DNA from: Amycolatopsis sp. FDAARGOS 1241
GTDB taxonomy: Bacteria; Actinomycetota; Actinomycetes; Mycobacteriales; Pseudonocardiaceae
NCBI RefSeq assembly: GCF_016889705.1
Contig: NZ_CP069526.1
Location: 4,092,001 to 4,156,000, forward strand
Length of the DNA: 64,000 bases
Reading direction: 5' to 3'
Shown: positions 36,266 through 45,593 of the stretch, piece by piece
Layout of the letters: each line of letters begins with the position of its first letter
Numbering within the stretch: the first letter of the stretch is position 1
Position numbers and translations under genes: made by a program
The notes under the pieces: model-generated
Seen by the model: the letters and a program-made list of their open reading frames with translations, nothing else
What the model was told of the DNA's origin: nothing
Databases searched by the model: none

Positions 36266-37078
36266 CTACTCGGTACGCACGAGGTTCGTGAGCGAGGCGA
36301 GCGCCTCGGCGTCGCGGGTGCCGGGGGTGGCGTGGAAGACCACGAGCTGCAGGGCGTCGGCGCCGGGGAGCGTGAGCTTGTCGCTGTGGAGGCCGATCGG
36401 GCCGGCGACGGGGTGGCGGAAATTGGCGCGGTGGGCGGTGCGCGGCTTGATGTCGTGCCGGGCCCAGAGCTCGCGGAAGCGCTCGCTCTTCGCGGCGAGT
36501 TCGGTGACGAGCTCGGTGGCGGCGGGGTCGCCGACGTTCGCGCCGAGGGAGGCGCGCAGGCCGCCCACGCCGTCGGCAGTGATCTGTTCCCATTCGACGC
36601 GGAAGTCGCGTTCGGCGGGGTCGAGGAAGACCTCGCGCAGGAGGTTGTGGCCCGGCGCGTACTTGGGTGAGAAGGCGGTGGCGATGGCGTTGGCGGCGAG
36701 GACGTTGGTGAGCCGGTCCTGCACGTACGCGGGCGTCGTCGGCCACGTGCCGATCAGCTCGGCGATGCTCGGTGGCACCACCGGGGGCGCCCCGACCGCG
36801 ACGGCCGGCGGGGGAGCGGCGAGGCTGTGGAGGTGGGTGGCGGCGGCGGCGTCGAGGCCGAGCACGCGGGCCAGTGCGTCGAGCACCTGCGCGGACGGGT
36901 TCTGGTCGCGGCCCTGTTCGAGGCGCATGTAGTAGTCGCTGCTGATGCCCGCCAGCAGGGCCAGCTCTTCACGCCGCAGGCCGCGCACGCGCCGCCGGCC
37001 GCCGGCGGGCAGGCCGACGTCCTCGGGTGCGACGAGCTCGCGCCGCGCCCGCAGGTAGTCGCCGAGGAGGTTTTCCAC
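36266..37078 (-). CDS. XRE-family regulator with MmyB-like ligand domain
   Basis: A 270-aa protein. The N-terminal HTH contains RRVRGLRREELALLAGISSD and YYMRLEQGRDQNPSAQVLDA, the hallmark of MmyB-like regulators. The C-terminal PAS-like domain includes ERFRELWARHDIKPRTAH and the final HATPGTRDAEALASL. It is convergent with gcl and probably regulates an unlinked or neighbouring gene; the target is unknown. Confidence 0.9.
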   Translation of the reverse strand: MENLLGDYLRARRELVAPEDVGLPAGGRRRVRGLRREELALLAGISSDYYMRLEQGRDQNPSAQVLDALARVLGLDAAAATHLHSLAAPPPAVAVGAPPVVPPSIAELIGTWPTTPAYVQDRLTNVLAANAIATAFSPKYAPGHNLLREVFLDPAERDFRVEWEQITADGVGGLRASLGANVGDPAATELVTELAAKSERFRELWARHDIKPRTAHRANFRHPVAGPIGLHSDKLTLPGADALQLVVFHATPGTRDAEALASLTNLVRTE

Positions 37079-37088
37079 GCGTGCCAGT

Positions 37089-37718
37089 CTACGAGAGCAG
37101 CGCCAGGAGTCCGAAGTAGACGGCGCCGCCGACCACCGCGCCGGCGAACGCGCCGCTCACGACCTCCCGAGCCGTGTGATCACCGAGCTCGACGCGCGAC
37201 CACGCCACCCACGCCACGAACGGCACGAGCAGGAGCAGCCACGGCCCGTACACCCAGATGAGCATCATCGTGGCGCCCGCGGCGACCTCGGCGTGGATCG
37301 AGATCTTGAACCTGAGGCCGAACGTTGCGGCCAGCGCCACCGCGAGACAGGCCAGCTCCGTCGCGGTGAGCGCGATCAGCTCTCGCGGCGCACCGCCGAA
37401 GCTGAGCACGAGGAAGCCTGTGGCCAGCGAGGCGAAGCACACCGTGAACGGCACGAGGCGCCCCGCGCGGTTGGTCACGTGGTGCCCGTCCCACCTGCCG
37501 CGCTTCGCCCCGCGCACGATCACCGCCATCGGGATGAGCGACCCCGTGACGCCCACGACCAGCCCCCACAGCACCGCTGCCGCGAACCGGTGGCCGGTGA
37601 CCTGCCACGCCAAGGCGAGCGGCAGGCCGAGCACCCACACCCAAGGCGCGAGCACCTCGGTGGCGGCTCTCGCCGCTTTCCGGCGGCTCCCACCGGACGG
37701 CACCACGGTCGACGACAT
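37089..37718 (-). CDS. PAP2-like membrane protein
   Basis: A 209-aa protein with about six hydrophobic segments. ATG 37718 has GGAGCG upstream; an in-frame ATG at 37733 is less well placed. The C-terminal LGDHTAREVVSGAFAGAVVG resembles the last PAP2 phosphatase motif (HT..EV..G...G), and HAEVAAGATMM resembles a preceding motif. A lipid phosphatase-like role is possible, but the complete catalytic signature is not clear. Confidence 0.6.
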   Translation of the reverse strand: MSSTVVPSGGSRRKAARAATEVLAPWVWVLGLPLALAWQVTGHRFAAAVLWGLVVGVTGSLIPMAVIVRGAKRGRWDGHHVTNRAGRLVPFTVCFASLATGFLVLSFGGAPRELIALTATELACLAVALAATFGLRFKISIHAEVAAGATMMLIWVYGPWLLLLVPFVAWVAWSRVELGDHTAREVVSGAFAGAVVGGAVYFGLLALLS

Positions 37719-38501
37719 CGGGAAGCGCTCCACCTGCTCGTGCGGTGGTTCTGCCCGGGGCGTCCGCCACGCAGAACCGCTTCGGCGAAACCGTACCGGT
37801 GGGCATCAGGGAGGTTGCCGGGGATCTCGGGTCAGCTTTGTGCCGAACAGGTGATGGTTCACTGTCTTGTTCGACGCACGCTGACCTGCGCACCGCGAGC
37901 CGGCGCTCGCCCTGAAGGCCCTGCCACGCGTGGGCCGGAGCGTCACGAAGGTGGTCCTCGCTCTCGTCCTGGCGGACGAGGGCACAACGCAGAGCCTGGC
38001 CGCGAGCTCGGCCCCGCGAGCGCCGTGGCCGGTTCGAGGCAGACGCGGTCACCTCTCAGCGGCGCGGGCGCCCGCGCTGCTGCTCGTCACGCCGTTCGGC
38101 TGGTACTGGACCGGCCTGATCGCCGCGCTCGTCATCGTCGCCGTCGCACTGGGCGAGGGCTGCGATTCCTGGCGTGGTGCGCACTGCTGCTGAGCGCGCA
38201 CCAGCCTGCGGTCGCGGCCGAGCCACCACTGCAGGCTGCGCAGCACCACCGCCAGCGCGACGAACACACCGATCAGCAGCACCGAACCGCCTAGATCACT
38301 CACCACATGCCTTCTTCCGATGGGGAGCCCGACCCCGTCAGAGTGCGACCCTGGCGCCACGCGCGCCGCCGGCTCTCACGCTTCCTTGACGGTCACGGCG
38401 CCGACGTTGACGGGGTGCGCCGGCCGGGCGAATGAACACGCCGGTGGAGGCGGACGTCTCGGGCGAAACAGAACTCCTTTCGTTCGCCTAGAATCCGGGG
38501 T
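37719..38501. other. gene-poor stretch between PAP2-like gene and marR
   Basis: A region of 783 bp. Apart from one possible small membrane protein on the minus strand (38049-38306), I see no supported gene. The plus strand around 38060-38190 can also encode a hydrophobic stretch (FGWYWTGLIAALVIVAVALG), but without a good start. The last 60 bp hold the marR promoter. Confidence 0.5.
38049..38306 (-). CDS. hypothetical small membrane protein
   Basis: An 85-aa frame starting at GTG 38306 with AGAAGG upstream. One N-terminal hydrophobic segment, GGSVLLIGVFVALAVVL, is followed by a charged tail. No homolog is recognised, and an overlapping hydrophobic frame exists on the other strand. Tentative. 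Confidence 0.35.
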   Translation of the reverse strand: MVSDLGGSVLLIGVFVALAVVLRSLQWWLGRDRRLVRAQQQCAPRQESQPSPSATATMTSAAIRPVQYQPNGVTSSSAGARAAER

Positions 38502-38999
38502 GTGAGTGAGTCTTGCGATGCCGTCGACGAGGTCATCGCGCAATGGCGGCAGGAACGGCCGGACCTGGACGTGTCCGCGATGGACGTCTTCGGGCGCCTC
38601 GCCCGGTTGACCCGCGTGGTCGAGGCGGCCGTTGAAGAGGTGTTCACGGAGCACGGCCTGCGGCCCGGTGAGTTCGACGTGCTCGCGGCCCTGCGCCGCA
38701 CCGGCCCGCCCTACGCGCTGACACCGTCCGAGCTGTCGGCCGTGCTGATGACGTCGCGTGCGGGCATGACGAATCGGCTCGACCGCCTGGAGACGGCGGG
38801 GTATGTCGAGCGCAGCCTGGACCCGGCCGACCGCCGCAGCTTCCGCATCACGCTCACCACTGCCGGCCGCGACGTCATCGACGCGACCCTCACCGACCAC
38901 GCGGCCGGCCTCGCGACCCTCCTCTCGTCCGCGACGGTGCCGGAAGACGCGGCGACGTTGAGCCGCATTCTGAAGGACATGCTCGCCGTGCTGAGTTGA
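38502..38999 (+). CDS. MarR-family transcriptional regulator
   Basis: A 165-aa MarR protein from GTG 38502. It has the winged-HTH segment LTPSELSAVLMTSRAGMTNR, the recognition helix and wing LETAGYVERSLDPADRRSFR, and a DxR wing typical of the family. No obvious target lies beside it; the upstream region is open for autoregulation. Confidence 0.9.
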   Translation: MSESCDAVDEVIAQWRQERPDLDVSAMDVFGRLARLTRVVEAAVEEVFTEHGLRPGEFDVLAALRRTGPPYALTPSELSAVLMTSRAGMTNRLDRLETAGYVERSLDPADRRSFRITLTTAGRDVIDATLTDHAAGLATLLSSATVPEDAATLSRILKDMLAVLS

Positions 39000-39383
39000 G
39001 CTGAGCCGTAACCGCGTATGGCCGCGGCCTGGCCGCTGGGACGGGAACCTGCGGGGCCGCAGGTGGATCCGCTGGCGTAGCCGCGAGCGGGGCCGTGGCG
39101 CGGAGGCTGATCCTCGACGACTCCTCAGCTGTGCTGAGCCGATGGGAATCGCGCTCGGCCCTGCCCCGGCCGGTGTTGCGGTAGCTCAACGCAGACAGCG
39201 GTTCCGTGCGGCGCGCAGCTGCGACGGTGAGGTGGAGCCGCTGCGACCCGTGGGCCGGGCGACGCCGATGCGGAACCGTGTGTGGCCGCATTCCACCCAG
39301 CGCAGCCGAAACACCAGGGCACACCGGCGACTGCGCTCGGCAGCCGGCCGCGAGGAACCGTCCGCTGTGGACGAACCCGCGCG
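39000..39383. other. no gene seen
   Basis: A stretch of 384 bp of GC-rich sequence between convergent marR and ssb. Open frames on both strands show no family signal or convincing start, and no clear long hairpin was noticed. Confidence 0.5.
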
Positions 39384-39839
39384 TCAGAACGGCGGATCAC
39401 CCGCTCCCGCGGCGACCGCTGACGGCGCGGGTGACCACGGCCCGTCGGAGGAATCCGCGGGCGGCGGACCCGATCGGTTGGCGCGGTTGACCTTCGCGGT
39501 GGCGTAGCGCAGCGACGGGCCGATCTCGTCGACCTGGAGTTCCACCACCGTCCGGCGTTCGCCCTCCTTGGTTTCGAACGAGCGCTGCACCAGGCGGCCC
39601 TGCACGATGACCCGGGCGCCTCTCGCCAGCGACTCCGCGACGTTCTCCGCCGGCTGGCGCCACACACTGCAGCGCAGGAAAAGTGCTTCGCCGTCTTTCC
39701 ACTCACCCGACTCGCGGTCGAAGGTGCGCGGGGTGGAAGCGATGGTGAAGTTGGCGACCGCGGCGCCGTTGGCGGTGAAGCGCAGCTCGGGGTCGGCGGT
39801 GAGGTTGCCGACGACGGTCACGACGGTATCTCCGGCCAT
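39384..39839 (-). CDS. ssb: single-stranded DNA-binding protein (paralog)
   Basis: A 151-aa SSB with a full OB-fold: [58 protein letters not shown] and [16 protein letters not shown] short linker ends with the acidic-type tip GAGDPPF. It is shorter than the housekeeping actinobacterial SSB, which usually ends DDIPF or DDPPF, and has no ribosomal neighbours. It is therefore likely the second SsbB-type paralog. Confidence 0.92.
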   Translation of the reverse strand: MAGDTVVTVVGNLTADPELRFTANGAAVANFTIASTPRTFDRESGEWKDGEALFLRCSVWRQPAENVAESLARGARVIVQGRLVQRSFETKEGERRTVVELQVDEIGPSLRYATAKVNRANRSGPPPADSSDGPWSPAPSAVAAGAGDPPF

Positions 39840-40024
39840 GGTGTTCTCCTCTGTTCCGGGCGGCTCCGGGGTGGGGTCGCTTCCGGGGTTCAGGAGACCA
39901 TCCGGGTACGACAGTTTCGCCGACGCAGGCCGTCACTCCATCGGGTGGAGGGGCGACCCCTTCCTTCGGCAGTACCCGCGCGCTGCCGAGGCGGCACCAT
40001 GGGCGGCCGGACGAAGGGGAGCGC

Positions 40025-40371
40025 ATGACGACGGCGAAGAGGGCCCGCGCGGCCGCGCTGGCGATCGTGGCGGCGGCCGCCGTGATGAGCGCCGGGGCAC
40101 CCACGATCGGCACGGCCACCGGCTGCCGCGGCGGCCCGTCGTCACCAGCCCCGCGATCTCGGCGGAGATCGACGACGGCGACCGGCCGTGGTACCTCGTC
40201 CCCGAGCAGGTGTGGGACCACTCGAGCGGCTGCTTCGCCCTCGGCCGGCCGACGGGCAGCGCCGCCCCGCTGATGTAGGTGGAGGGGCAGTACCTGCGGC
40301 TGGCCCAGAGCATGGATGCCGGGCACAACTTCGACACGCCTTCGGTGGTGAAGGACCGCTACGGCACCTGA
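40025..40371 (+). pseudogene. small secreted protein, frameshifted and interrupted
   Basis: ATG 40025 opens a signal-peptide-like sequence (ALAIVAAAAVMSAGAPTIG). After about residue 33 the meaningful frame shifts to VVTSPAISAEIDDGDRPWYL and DHSSGCFALGRPTG. An in-frame TAG at 40276-40278 then precedes VEGQYLRLAQSMDAGHNFDT up to TGA 40371. The product would have been an exported protein of about 110 aa of unknown function. One frameshift and one nonsense codon mark it as broken, unless they are sequence errors. Confidence 0.5.
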
Positions 40372-40401
40372 GGTGCCGGGCCGGTCCCCGGACTTCCCCG
40401 C

Positions 40402-41187
40402 TCAGGCCAGCGCGGCCTGGACGACGTAGAGCGACCCGACCCCGATGGCCAGGATGCCGAGCAGGAGCCGCAGGCCCGTTTCGGGGAGCCGGGGCTGGAG
40501 CCGGGTCCCGAGATAGCCGCCGCAGAGCCCGCCGAGGCCGCAGGCGAGACCGACGAACCAGTCGGGCGCGATGTCGCCGGGCGCCGTCATCGCCAGCAGG
40601 GCGAAGGAGGCGGCGCCGGCGAGCGAGGTGACGAACGTGGAAGCGAGCGCGGCCGGCGTCACGGTGGCGACGGGCAGTCCGCGGTTGACCAGGATCGGGC
40701 TCAGCAGGGAACCACCACCGATCCCGTAGATCCCGCCGACCACCCCGACGGTGAGTGCCAGCGCGAGGATCGACCGCGGTGCCGGCTCCGCGCCGGTGTG
40801 GTGGCGGCCGGGACGCCGCGCCCGCACGCACAGCCAGCCGCCGAGCGGCAGGAGGAAGGCCGCGACGAGGAGGCGGAACACGCTGGGACTCGGCACCGCG
40901 AACACCCGGATCACGGCGCCGATCACGACCCCCGGCACGGTGCCGGCGAGCATCAGCCGCGTCAGCGGTCCGCGCAGGTTTCCGTCGCGGCGGTGCCGGA
41001 GCAGCGCGCCGGGGACCGCCACGACGTTGAACAGGAGGTTCGTCGGGGTGACCGCGGGACTCGGCACACCGAGGACGCTGACCTGGACGGGGAGCAGGAA
41101 AACCGCACCGGACACGCCCACGGGAGTGGTCACCACAGAGATGATCAACCCCGCGGCGAACGCGAGCGTGCCCGTCGTCCAGTTCAC
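40402..41187 (-). CDS. TauE/SafE-family sulfite or anion exporter
   Basis: A 261-aa membrane protein with about eight hydrophobic segments and the two family repeats. First repeat: GVSGAVFLLPVQVSVLGVPS with PTNLLFNVVAVPGALLR. Second repeat: GGIYGIGGGSLLSPILVNRG with LASTFVTSLAGAASF. The start is GTG 41187 with AAGGA upstream; the long in-frame extension into the repeat region is not coding. The substrate (sulfite, sulfoacetate or another anion) cannot be told. Confidence 0.88.
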   Translation of the reverse strand: MNWTTGTLAFAAGLIISVVTTPVGVSGAVFLLPVQVSVLGVPSPAVTPTNLLFNVVAVPGALLRHRRDGNLRGPLTRLMLAGTVPGVVIGAVIRVFAVPSPSVFRLLVAAFLLPLGGWLCVRARRPGRHHTGAEPAPRSILALALTVGVVGGIYGIGGGSLLSPILVNRGLPVATVTPAALASTFVTSLAGAASFALLAMTAPGDIAPDWFVGLACGLGGLCGGYLGTRLQPRLPETGLRLLLGILAIGVGSLYVVQAALA

Positions 41188-41329
41188 CTCGGTCCTTTCG
41201 GCAGCGGTCGGTCCGCGCCACGTCAGTGTGCGGCATGGTCCTGCCGCTCCGACGTTAGCGGGTGCAGCCGACACCGGCGCCTCGCGCCGCCTGAACGCTC
41301 GGCGCGCCGCCCGGTCGTCCGGCAGCGAA

Positions 41330-42210
41330 ACCAACGGCGACCGCAGCGGTGCGGCTCCCGGCGGTCGTGGCCGGCCGGGCAGGCAGCGCCCGGTCTGCCG
41401 GCATTCGCGGCCGGCAGCATCGCCGGCCGAGATCGCGGCGCGATTGTCGCGGCCGGCGGGCGAGACCGCGCAGGCGCACGCGGCACCGTGGCGGCACTCG
41501 TGGTTCGCCCCCCAGGACAGAGCCTTCTTCGCCGGCATTCGAGGCCTGCTGTCTTCACGGGTCGAGGGCTCGGCGTGGTTGTCCGGGCTGGCGGGCGAGA
41601 CCGCGCAGGCGCACGCGGCACCGTGGCGGCGTTCGTCGTCCCCTCCGGTAGGCCGATCTGCTTCGTCGCGGTTGCAGGGCTGCTGTCTGCGCGGGCGCTC
41701 GGCGGTGGTTGTTCGGGCCGGCGGGCGAGACCGCGCAGACGGTCACGGCGCTCGTGGTCCGTTCCGGAAGACAGAGCCGCTTCGGCGGCGTTCGAGGCCG
41801 GCGGGCCACGCGGCCGAGGGCTCGGCGCGTCTGTCCGTGCCGGCGGGCCGAGACCATCCAGGCGATCGCGACGCCGCGGCACCGTGGGGGCAACGGCGGT
41901 TCGCCCCGCAACGCAGAGCCGGCGCGGCCGGCATCAAGGGCCGCGGTCCGAGCGCTAGGGGTGTTTGTCCGGCCTCGTGCGGGTGAGACCGGACAGCGTG
42001 CCGGGCGACGTTGCGCCTTCGCGGTGGCGCGCGTGGCCCGCCCCGGAAAGCAGAGCCGCTTCGCCGTCGTTCGAGGTCGTCAGGCCTCGCGGCCGGCGCG
42101 TCGTCCGGCCTCGTGCGCGGGCGAGACCGCACTGGGGTAGCGACGTTGCGGGACCGTGGCGGCGACCGCGACCCGCTCCGCAGCGGGAGAACGCTCGGGC
42201 GTCAGGCGAG
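41330..42210. repeat. degenerate tandem repeat of about 132 bp, six to seven units
   Basis: The motif GGCGGGCGAGACCGCG recurs with the core CGAGACC (TGAGACC in the fifth) at 41461, 41596, 41726, 41849, 41984 and 42122, so spacings are 135, 130, 123, 135 and 138 bp. A second block, ACAGAGCC.CTTCG with GCATTCGAGG, recurs in mid-unit. The first two units are nearly identical over their first 36 bp; later units are more divergent. Frames are open on both strands, but none shows family similarity, protein-like composition or a ribosome site. It fills the 1.2 kb between TauE/SafE and the NrtR-like gene, where no gene is supported. Confidence 0.7.
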
Positions 42211-42324
42211 GCCGGTGGAGAGCGCCACCTCCTTCTGCGCCTGCCCGTCCGCCAGCCGTGCTTGCAGCGGCCGGTCGGGCTCGTCGCGAGCCTGCGCACG
42301 GCGTGCCGACAGGGGTGGCCTATT

Positions 42325-42339
42325 TTCGTCAGGTTGACG
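42325..42339. promoter_or_regulatory. perfect inverted repeat, probable NrtR operator
   Basis: TCGTCAGGTTGACGA, 6-bp arms with 3-bp spacer, 22 bp before the ATG of the Nudix regulator in an AT-richer patch. Position and symmetry suggest autoregulation by the NrtR-like protein. Confidence 0.55.
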
Positions 42340-42361
42340 ATTAAGGTGTAGCGTGACGCCC

Positions 42362-43048
42362 ATGGAGGAGTTCCCGCCGAGCGCGGTCACCGTGGACCTC
42401 GTCGTGCTCACGATCACCGGCGAGCAGCTCTGCGTGCTCCTGGTGCGCCGGGGAGTGGAGCCGTTCCGTGGCTCCTGGGCGCTGCCCGGCGGCTTCGTGC
42501 TCGCCGACGAGGACCTCGACACGGCGGCGCGGCGCGAGCTGGCGGAGGAGACGGGCCTCGCGGCGGGGACCGTCCACATCGAACAGCTCGCGGGCTACGG
42601 CGACCCGGGCCGCGACCCCCGCCTGCGCGTGGTCACCATCGCCTACCTGGCGCTCGCGCCCGACCTCCCCGTGCCCCGGGCCGGCACGGACGCGGCCGAA
42701 GCGCGGTGGACGCCGCTCGCGACCTTCGACCCGGCGACGATGGCCTTCGACCACGCGAAGATCCTCGCCGACGGGCTGGAGCGCGCCCGGGCGAAACTCG
42801 AGTACACCCCGCTCGCGACGGCGTTCTGCCCGCGCGAGTTCACCGTCGCCGAGCTGCGCCGCGTCTACGAGCTCGTGTGGGACACCCGGCTGGACCCGCG
42901 CAACTTCCACCGCAAGGTCACGGGCGCCGACGGCTTGCTCGAACCCGTCGGCACCACCACGACCCGCGACGGCGGCCGTCCCGCGCGGCTGTACCGGCGG
43001 GGGCCGGCCGAGCTGCTGTCGCCGCCGATGCTGCGCACCCGCGGCTGA
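42362..43048 (+). CDS. NrtR-like Nudix transcriptional regulator
   Basis: A 228-aa protein. The Nudix domain comes first, with a complete box (GFVLADEDLDTAARRELAEE), so hydrolase activity may be kept. A C-terminal winged-helix domain follows, FTVAELRRVYELVWDTRLDP and NFHRKVTG, the arrangement of NrtR regulators of NAD metabolism and sugar-linked relatives. ATG 42362 is chosen; GTG 42353 in frame is possible. No NAD gene is adjacent, so targets other than itself are unknown. Confidence 0.87.
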   Translation: MEEFPPSAVTVDLVVLTITGEQLCVLLVRRGVEPFRGSWALPGGFVLADEDLDTAARRELAEETGLAAGTVHIEQLAGYGDPGRDPRLRVVTIAYLALAPDLPVPRAGTDAAEARWTPLATFDPATMAFDHAKILADGLERARAKLEYTPLATAFCPREFTVAELRRVYELVWDTRLDPRNFHRKVTGADGLLEPVGTTTTRDGGRPARLYRRGPAELLSPPMLRTRG

Positions 43049-43051
43049 TCG

Positions 43052-43441
43052 TCACGCGAGCCGCAGCGTTGCGATCTCCCACGGGCGCAAGGAAAGCCGT
43101 GCGGTGCCGTCGTCGACGGCGACGGCTTCACCCGGCCGCCCGAGGAGGTCGGCCCGGCACGCCGAGGTGAACGGCTCGCGCACCGGCGCCGTCGTCGCTT
43201 CTGGCGGCTGAGCGACGAGCCGGACTTCCAGCTCACCGTCGCGCCGCCGCACGCTCGTGAGGACCGCACCGTCGACCGCCGGCCCGAGCCGGGCCGCCGC
43301 GGGTGCGTCGAGGGGACCGGTGCCCGGCGTGGCGTGCAGGCCGTGGCGGTAGCGCTCGGCGGCGTCGAGCAGCCCGCCGGCGCGCCAGTCGCCCGCGTGC
43401 GGCAGCACGGCGAGCTGCACGGTCGTGGTCCCGATCCGCTG
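43052..43441 (-). pseudogene. alpha-mannosidase (GH38) C-terminal fragment
   Basis: Only the last 120 or so residues of a GH38-type mannosidase remain: VQLAVLPHAGDWRAGGLLDA, then AERYRHGLHATPGTGPL and LRPWEIATLRLA. The upstream part is replaced directly by the solute-binding protein fragment, so a deletion has joined two genes of a former sugar-uptake cluster. Confidence 0.6.
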
Positions 43442-44074
43442 TGCCAGCGGCGTCGGGGCAGTACTTCGTGATTGCCAGGAACGACCCGCCCTGGTTACCG
43501 GCCCCGCCCGGGGCGCGGCACACGCGCCAGTTACCCGCCGTGACGGGCGCCGACTGCTTCAGCTCGCCGGTGATCCAGGAGGCGTTGACGAAGCTGAGCT
43601 CCTTGCCGCTGTTCCAGGCCGCGTGCCGGTCGATGGACTCGCCGTTGATACTCTGCGAACCCGCGTACCCGGCGGTGAGGCCCATCCGGAACGCCTGCAC
43701 GGCGCGGTCCCACGCCCGGCGCACCCGCGACTGGTCGTCGAGGTAGTGGTTGGCGCGGTCGAAGTACTTCTCCGGTTCCTGGGCCGGCGAGTAGGTGAAC
43801 ACCGTCTTCGTGTCCGTGATCAGGTACCGGCCCGGTAGCTTCTTCTGCACCCGTACACCGAAGTCGACGTAGCTGTCCCAAGTGGACACCTCGGCGGCCA
43901 CGTCGGCGGGCTCGCTGGGGAAACCGGCCCGGGCGAACAGGTCGTGGCGGTAGTAGAGCGCGGCCGGGCCGACGTCGATCGGGAACCGAGCTGGAACCCG
44001 GCGGGCTGCGGCCGGCCCGCCACTTCCAGGGCAGGTACTCGTCGCGCACGCGGTCCGCACCGAGGGAGCTCACC
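43442..44074 (-). pseudogene. ABC sugar-binding lipoprotein fragment
   Basis: The central part of an extracellular solute-binding protein: DEYLPWKWRAG, then in another frame FPIDVGPAALYYRHDLFARA, WDSYVDFGVRVQKKLPGRYL, SWITGELKQSAPVTAGNWRV and GGSFLAITKYCPDAA. The signal peptide and N-terminal half are absent, and the C-terminus is cut at the mannosidase junction near 43441. One frameshift lies near 44000. Permease genes expected beside it are missing. Confidence 0.65.
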
Positions 44075-44183
44075 ATGACGCACCTCCCGCCGTCCGGCGC
44101 GGACGCGCCACCGGGACCGAGTATGCCCGCACCGCGCGCGCCCGGGCCGGGCACGGTCCCCGGCCCGGCGCGCGAGAAGCGGC

Positions 44184-45593
44184 TCAGTCCGCCTCGACGG
44201 CCGCCGCGGGCACCTCGGCCGTGCGGCGGCGCGACACGATCCGCCAGCCCACGGCGAGCACGACCACGAGCACCGGGATCGAGTAGAACGCGATCTTCTC
44301 GGCGCCGTCGGAGAAGCCCATCAGCACGACGACGAGCGCGAGGAACCCGAGCGTGGCCCAGCCGGTGTAGGGCGCGCCCGGCATCCGGTAGCCCGGCCGC
44401 TCGACCTCACCCCGCAACGCGGCCTGGCGCATGCGCATCTGCGAGTAGATCAGCGTCGCCCAGGTGGCGACCACGCCGAGCGAGGCGATCGCGATGGCGA
44501 TGTCGAAGGCCTCCTGCGGCACGAGGTAGTTCAGCACGACCCCGAGCACGTAGACGACCGACGTGAACAGGATGCCGCCGTAGGGCACGTGTCGGCTGCT
44601 CATCCGGCCCACGAACTTCGGCGCCTCGCCCTTGTCCGCGAGCGCCCGCAGGATGCGGCCGGTCGAGTAGAGGCCGGAGTTGCACGAGGACAGCGCGGCC
44701 GTGAGCACGACGGCGTTCATCACGTCGCCGATGCCGGCGATGCCCAGGCGCGAGAAGACCGTGACGAAGGGGCTTTCGCCGCCGTTGTAGAACGGCCACG
44801 GCAGCAGCATCGCCAGCAGCAGCACCGAACCGACGTAGAACACGCCGATCCGCCACACCACGCCGTTGATCGCCTTCGGGAGCACCTTGCGCGCGTCCTT
44901 GGTCTCACCGGCCGCGATGCCGACGACCTCGATCGCGGAGTAGGCGAAGATGACCGCCTGCAGGGTCATGAGCGCGATGCCGAAGCCGGCGGGGAACAGG
45001 CCGCCGCGGTCGACGAGGTTGTGCACGCCCGCGGTGGTGCCGCCGATGTTCGCGCCCGTGAGCACGAGCCCGATCGCGGTGATCAGGAAGACCACGATCG
45101 CGAGCACCTTCACCACGGAGAACCAGAACTCCAGTTCGCCGAACAGCTTCACGCTCAGCAGGTTCACCGCGAGCAGCACGCCGAGCGCGACGAGCGCGGT
45201 GATCCACTGCGGCAGGTCGGGCAGCCACCGGTGCACGTAGATCGCGACGGCCGTGATCTCGGCGATGCCCGTCATCGCCCAGTTCACCCAGTACATCCAG
45301 CCGGACACGAATCCGGCCCACGGCCCGATGAACTTGCGGGCGTAGGTGACGAAACTGCCCGAGCTCGGTTCGTGCAGAACGAGCTCTCCGAGTGCGCGCA
45401 TGACGAAATAGGCCGCGACGCCGCAGATGGCGTAGGAGAAGATCAGCGACGGCCCGACCTGCTGGAGCTTTCCGCCGGCCCCGAGGAACAGTCCGACGCC
45501 GATCGCGCCGCCGATCGCGATCATCTGCACCTGGCGGTTGCCGAGTGCTTTCGTGTAGCTGTCGCCTTCCTTGGCGACGCTTGTGGAATCCAT
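44184..45593 (-). CDS. amino-acid permease (AAT/APC family)
   Basis: A 469-aa transporter with twelve predicted segments. It begins with the APC signature LGNRQVQMIAIGGAIGVGLF and continues with SGSFVTYARKFIGPWAGFVS, IFAYSAIEVVGIAAGETKDA and SSCNSGLYSTGRILRALA. It most resembles asparagine/GABA/aromatic permeases of the AAT group; the exact amino acid is not determined. It is divergent from the catalase-like gene and not obviously in an operon. Confidence 0.9.
   Translation of the reverse strand: MDSTSVAKEGDSYTKALGNRQVQMIAIGGAIGVGLFLGAGGKLQQVGPSLIFSYAICGVAAYFVMRALGELVLHEPSSGSFVTYARKFIGPWAGFVSGWMYWVNWAMTGIAEITAVAIYVHRWLPDLPQWITALVALGVLLAVNLLSVKLFGELEFWFSVVKVLAIVVFLITAIGLVLTGANIGGTTAGVHNLVDRGGLFPAGFGIALMTLQAVIFAYSAIEVVGIAAGETKDARKVLPKAINGVVWRIGVFYVGSVLLLAMLLPWPFYNGGESPFVTVFSRLGIAGIGDVMNAVVLTAALSSCNSGLYSTGRILRALADKGEAPKFVGRMSSRHVPYGGILFTSVVYVLGVVLNYLVPQEAFDIAIAIASLGVVATWATLIYSQMRMRQAALRGEVERPGYRMPGAPYTGWATLGFLALVVVLMGFSDGAEKIAFYSIPVLVVVLAVGWRIVSRRRTAEVPAAAVEAD

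Noticed and set aside
40751..41986. Long open frames on both strands across the repeat region
   Set aside because: No family similarity, several frames open simultaneously, low-complexity Arg/Pro/Ala content; best explained as GC-rich non-coding repeats.
41330..42210. CRISPR array
   Set aside because: Units are about 132 bp and degenerate throughout, without short identical repeats, unique spacers or cas genes.
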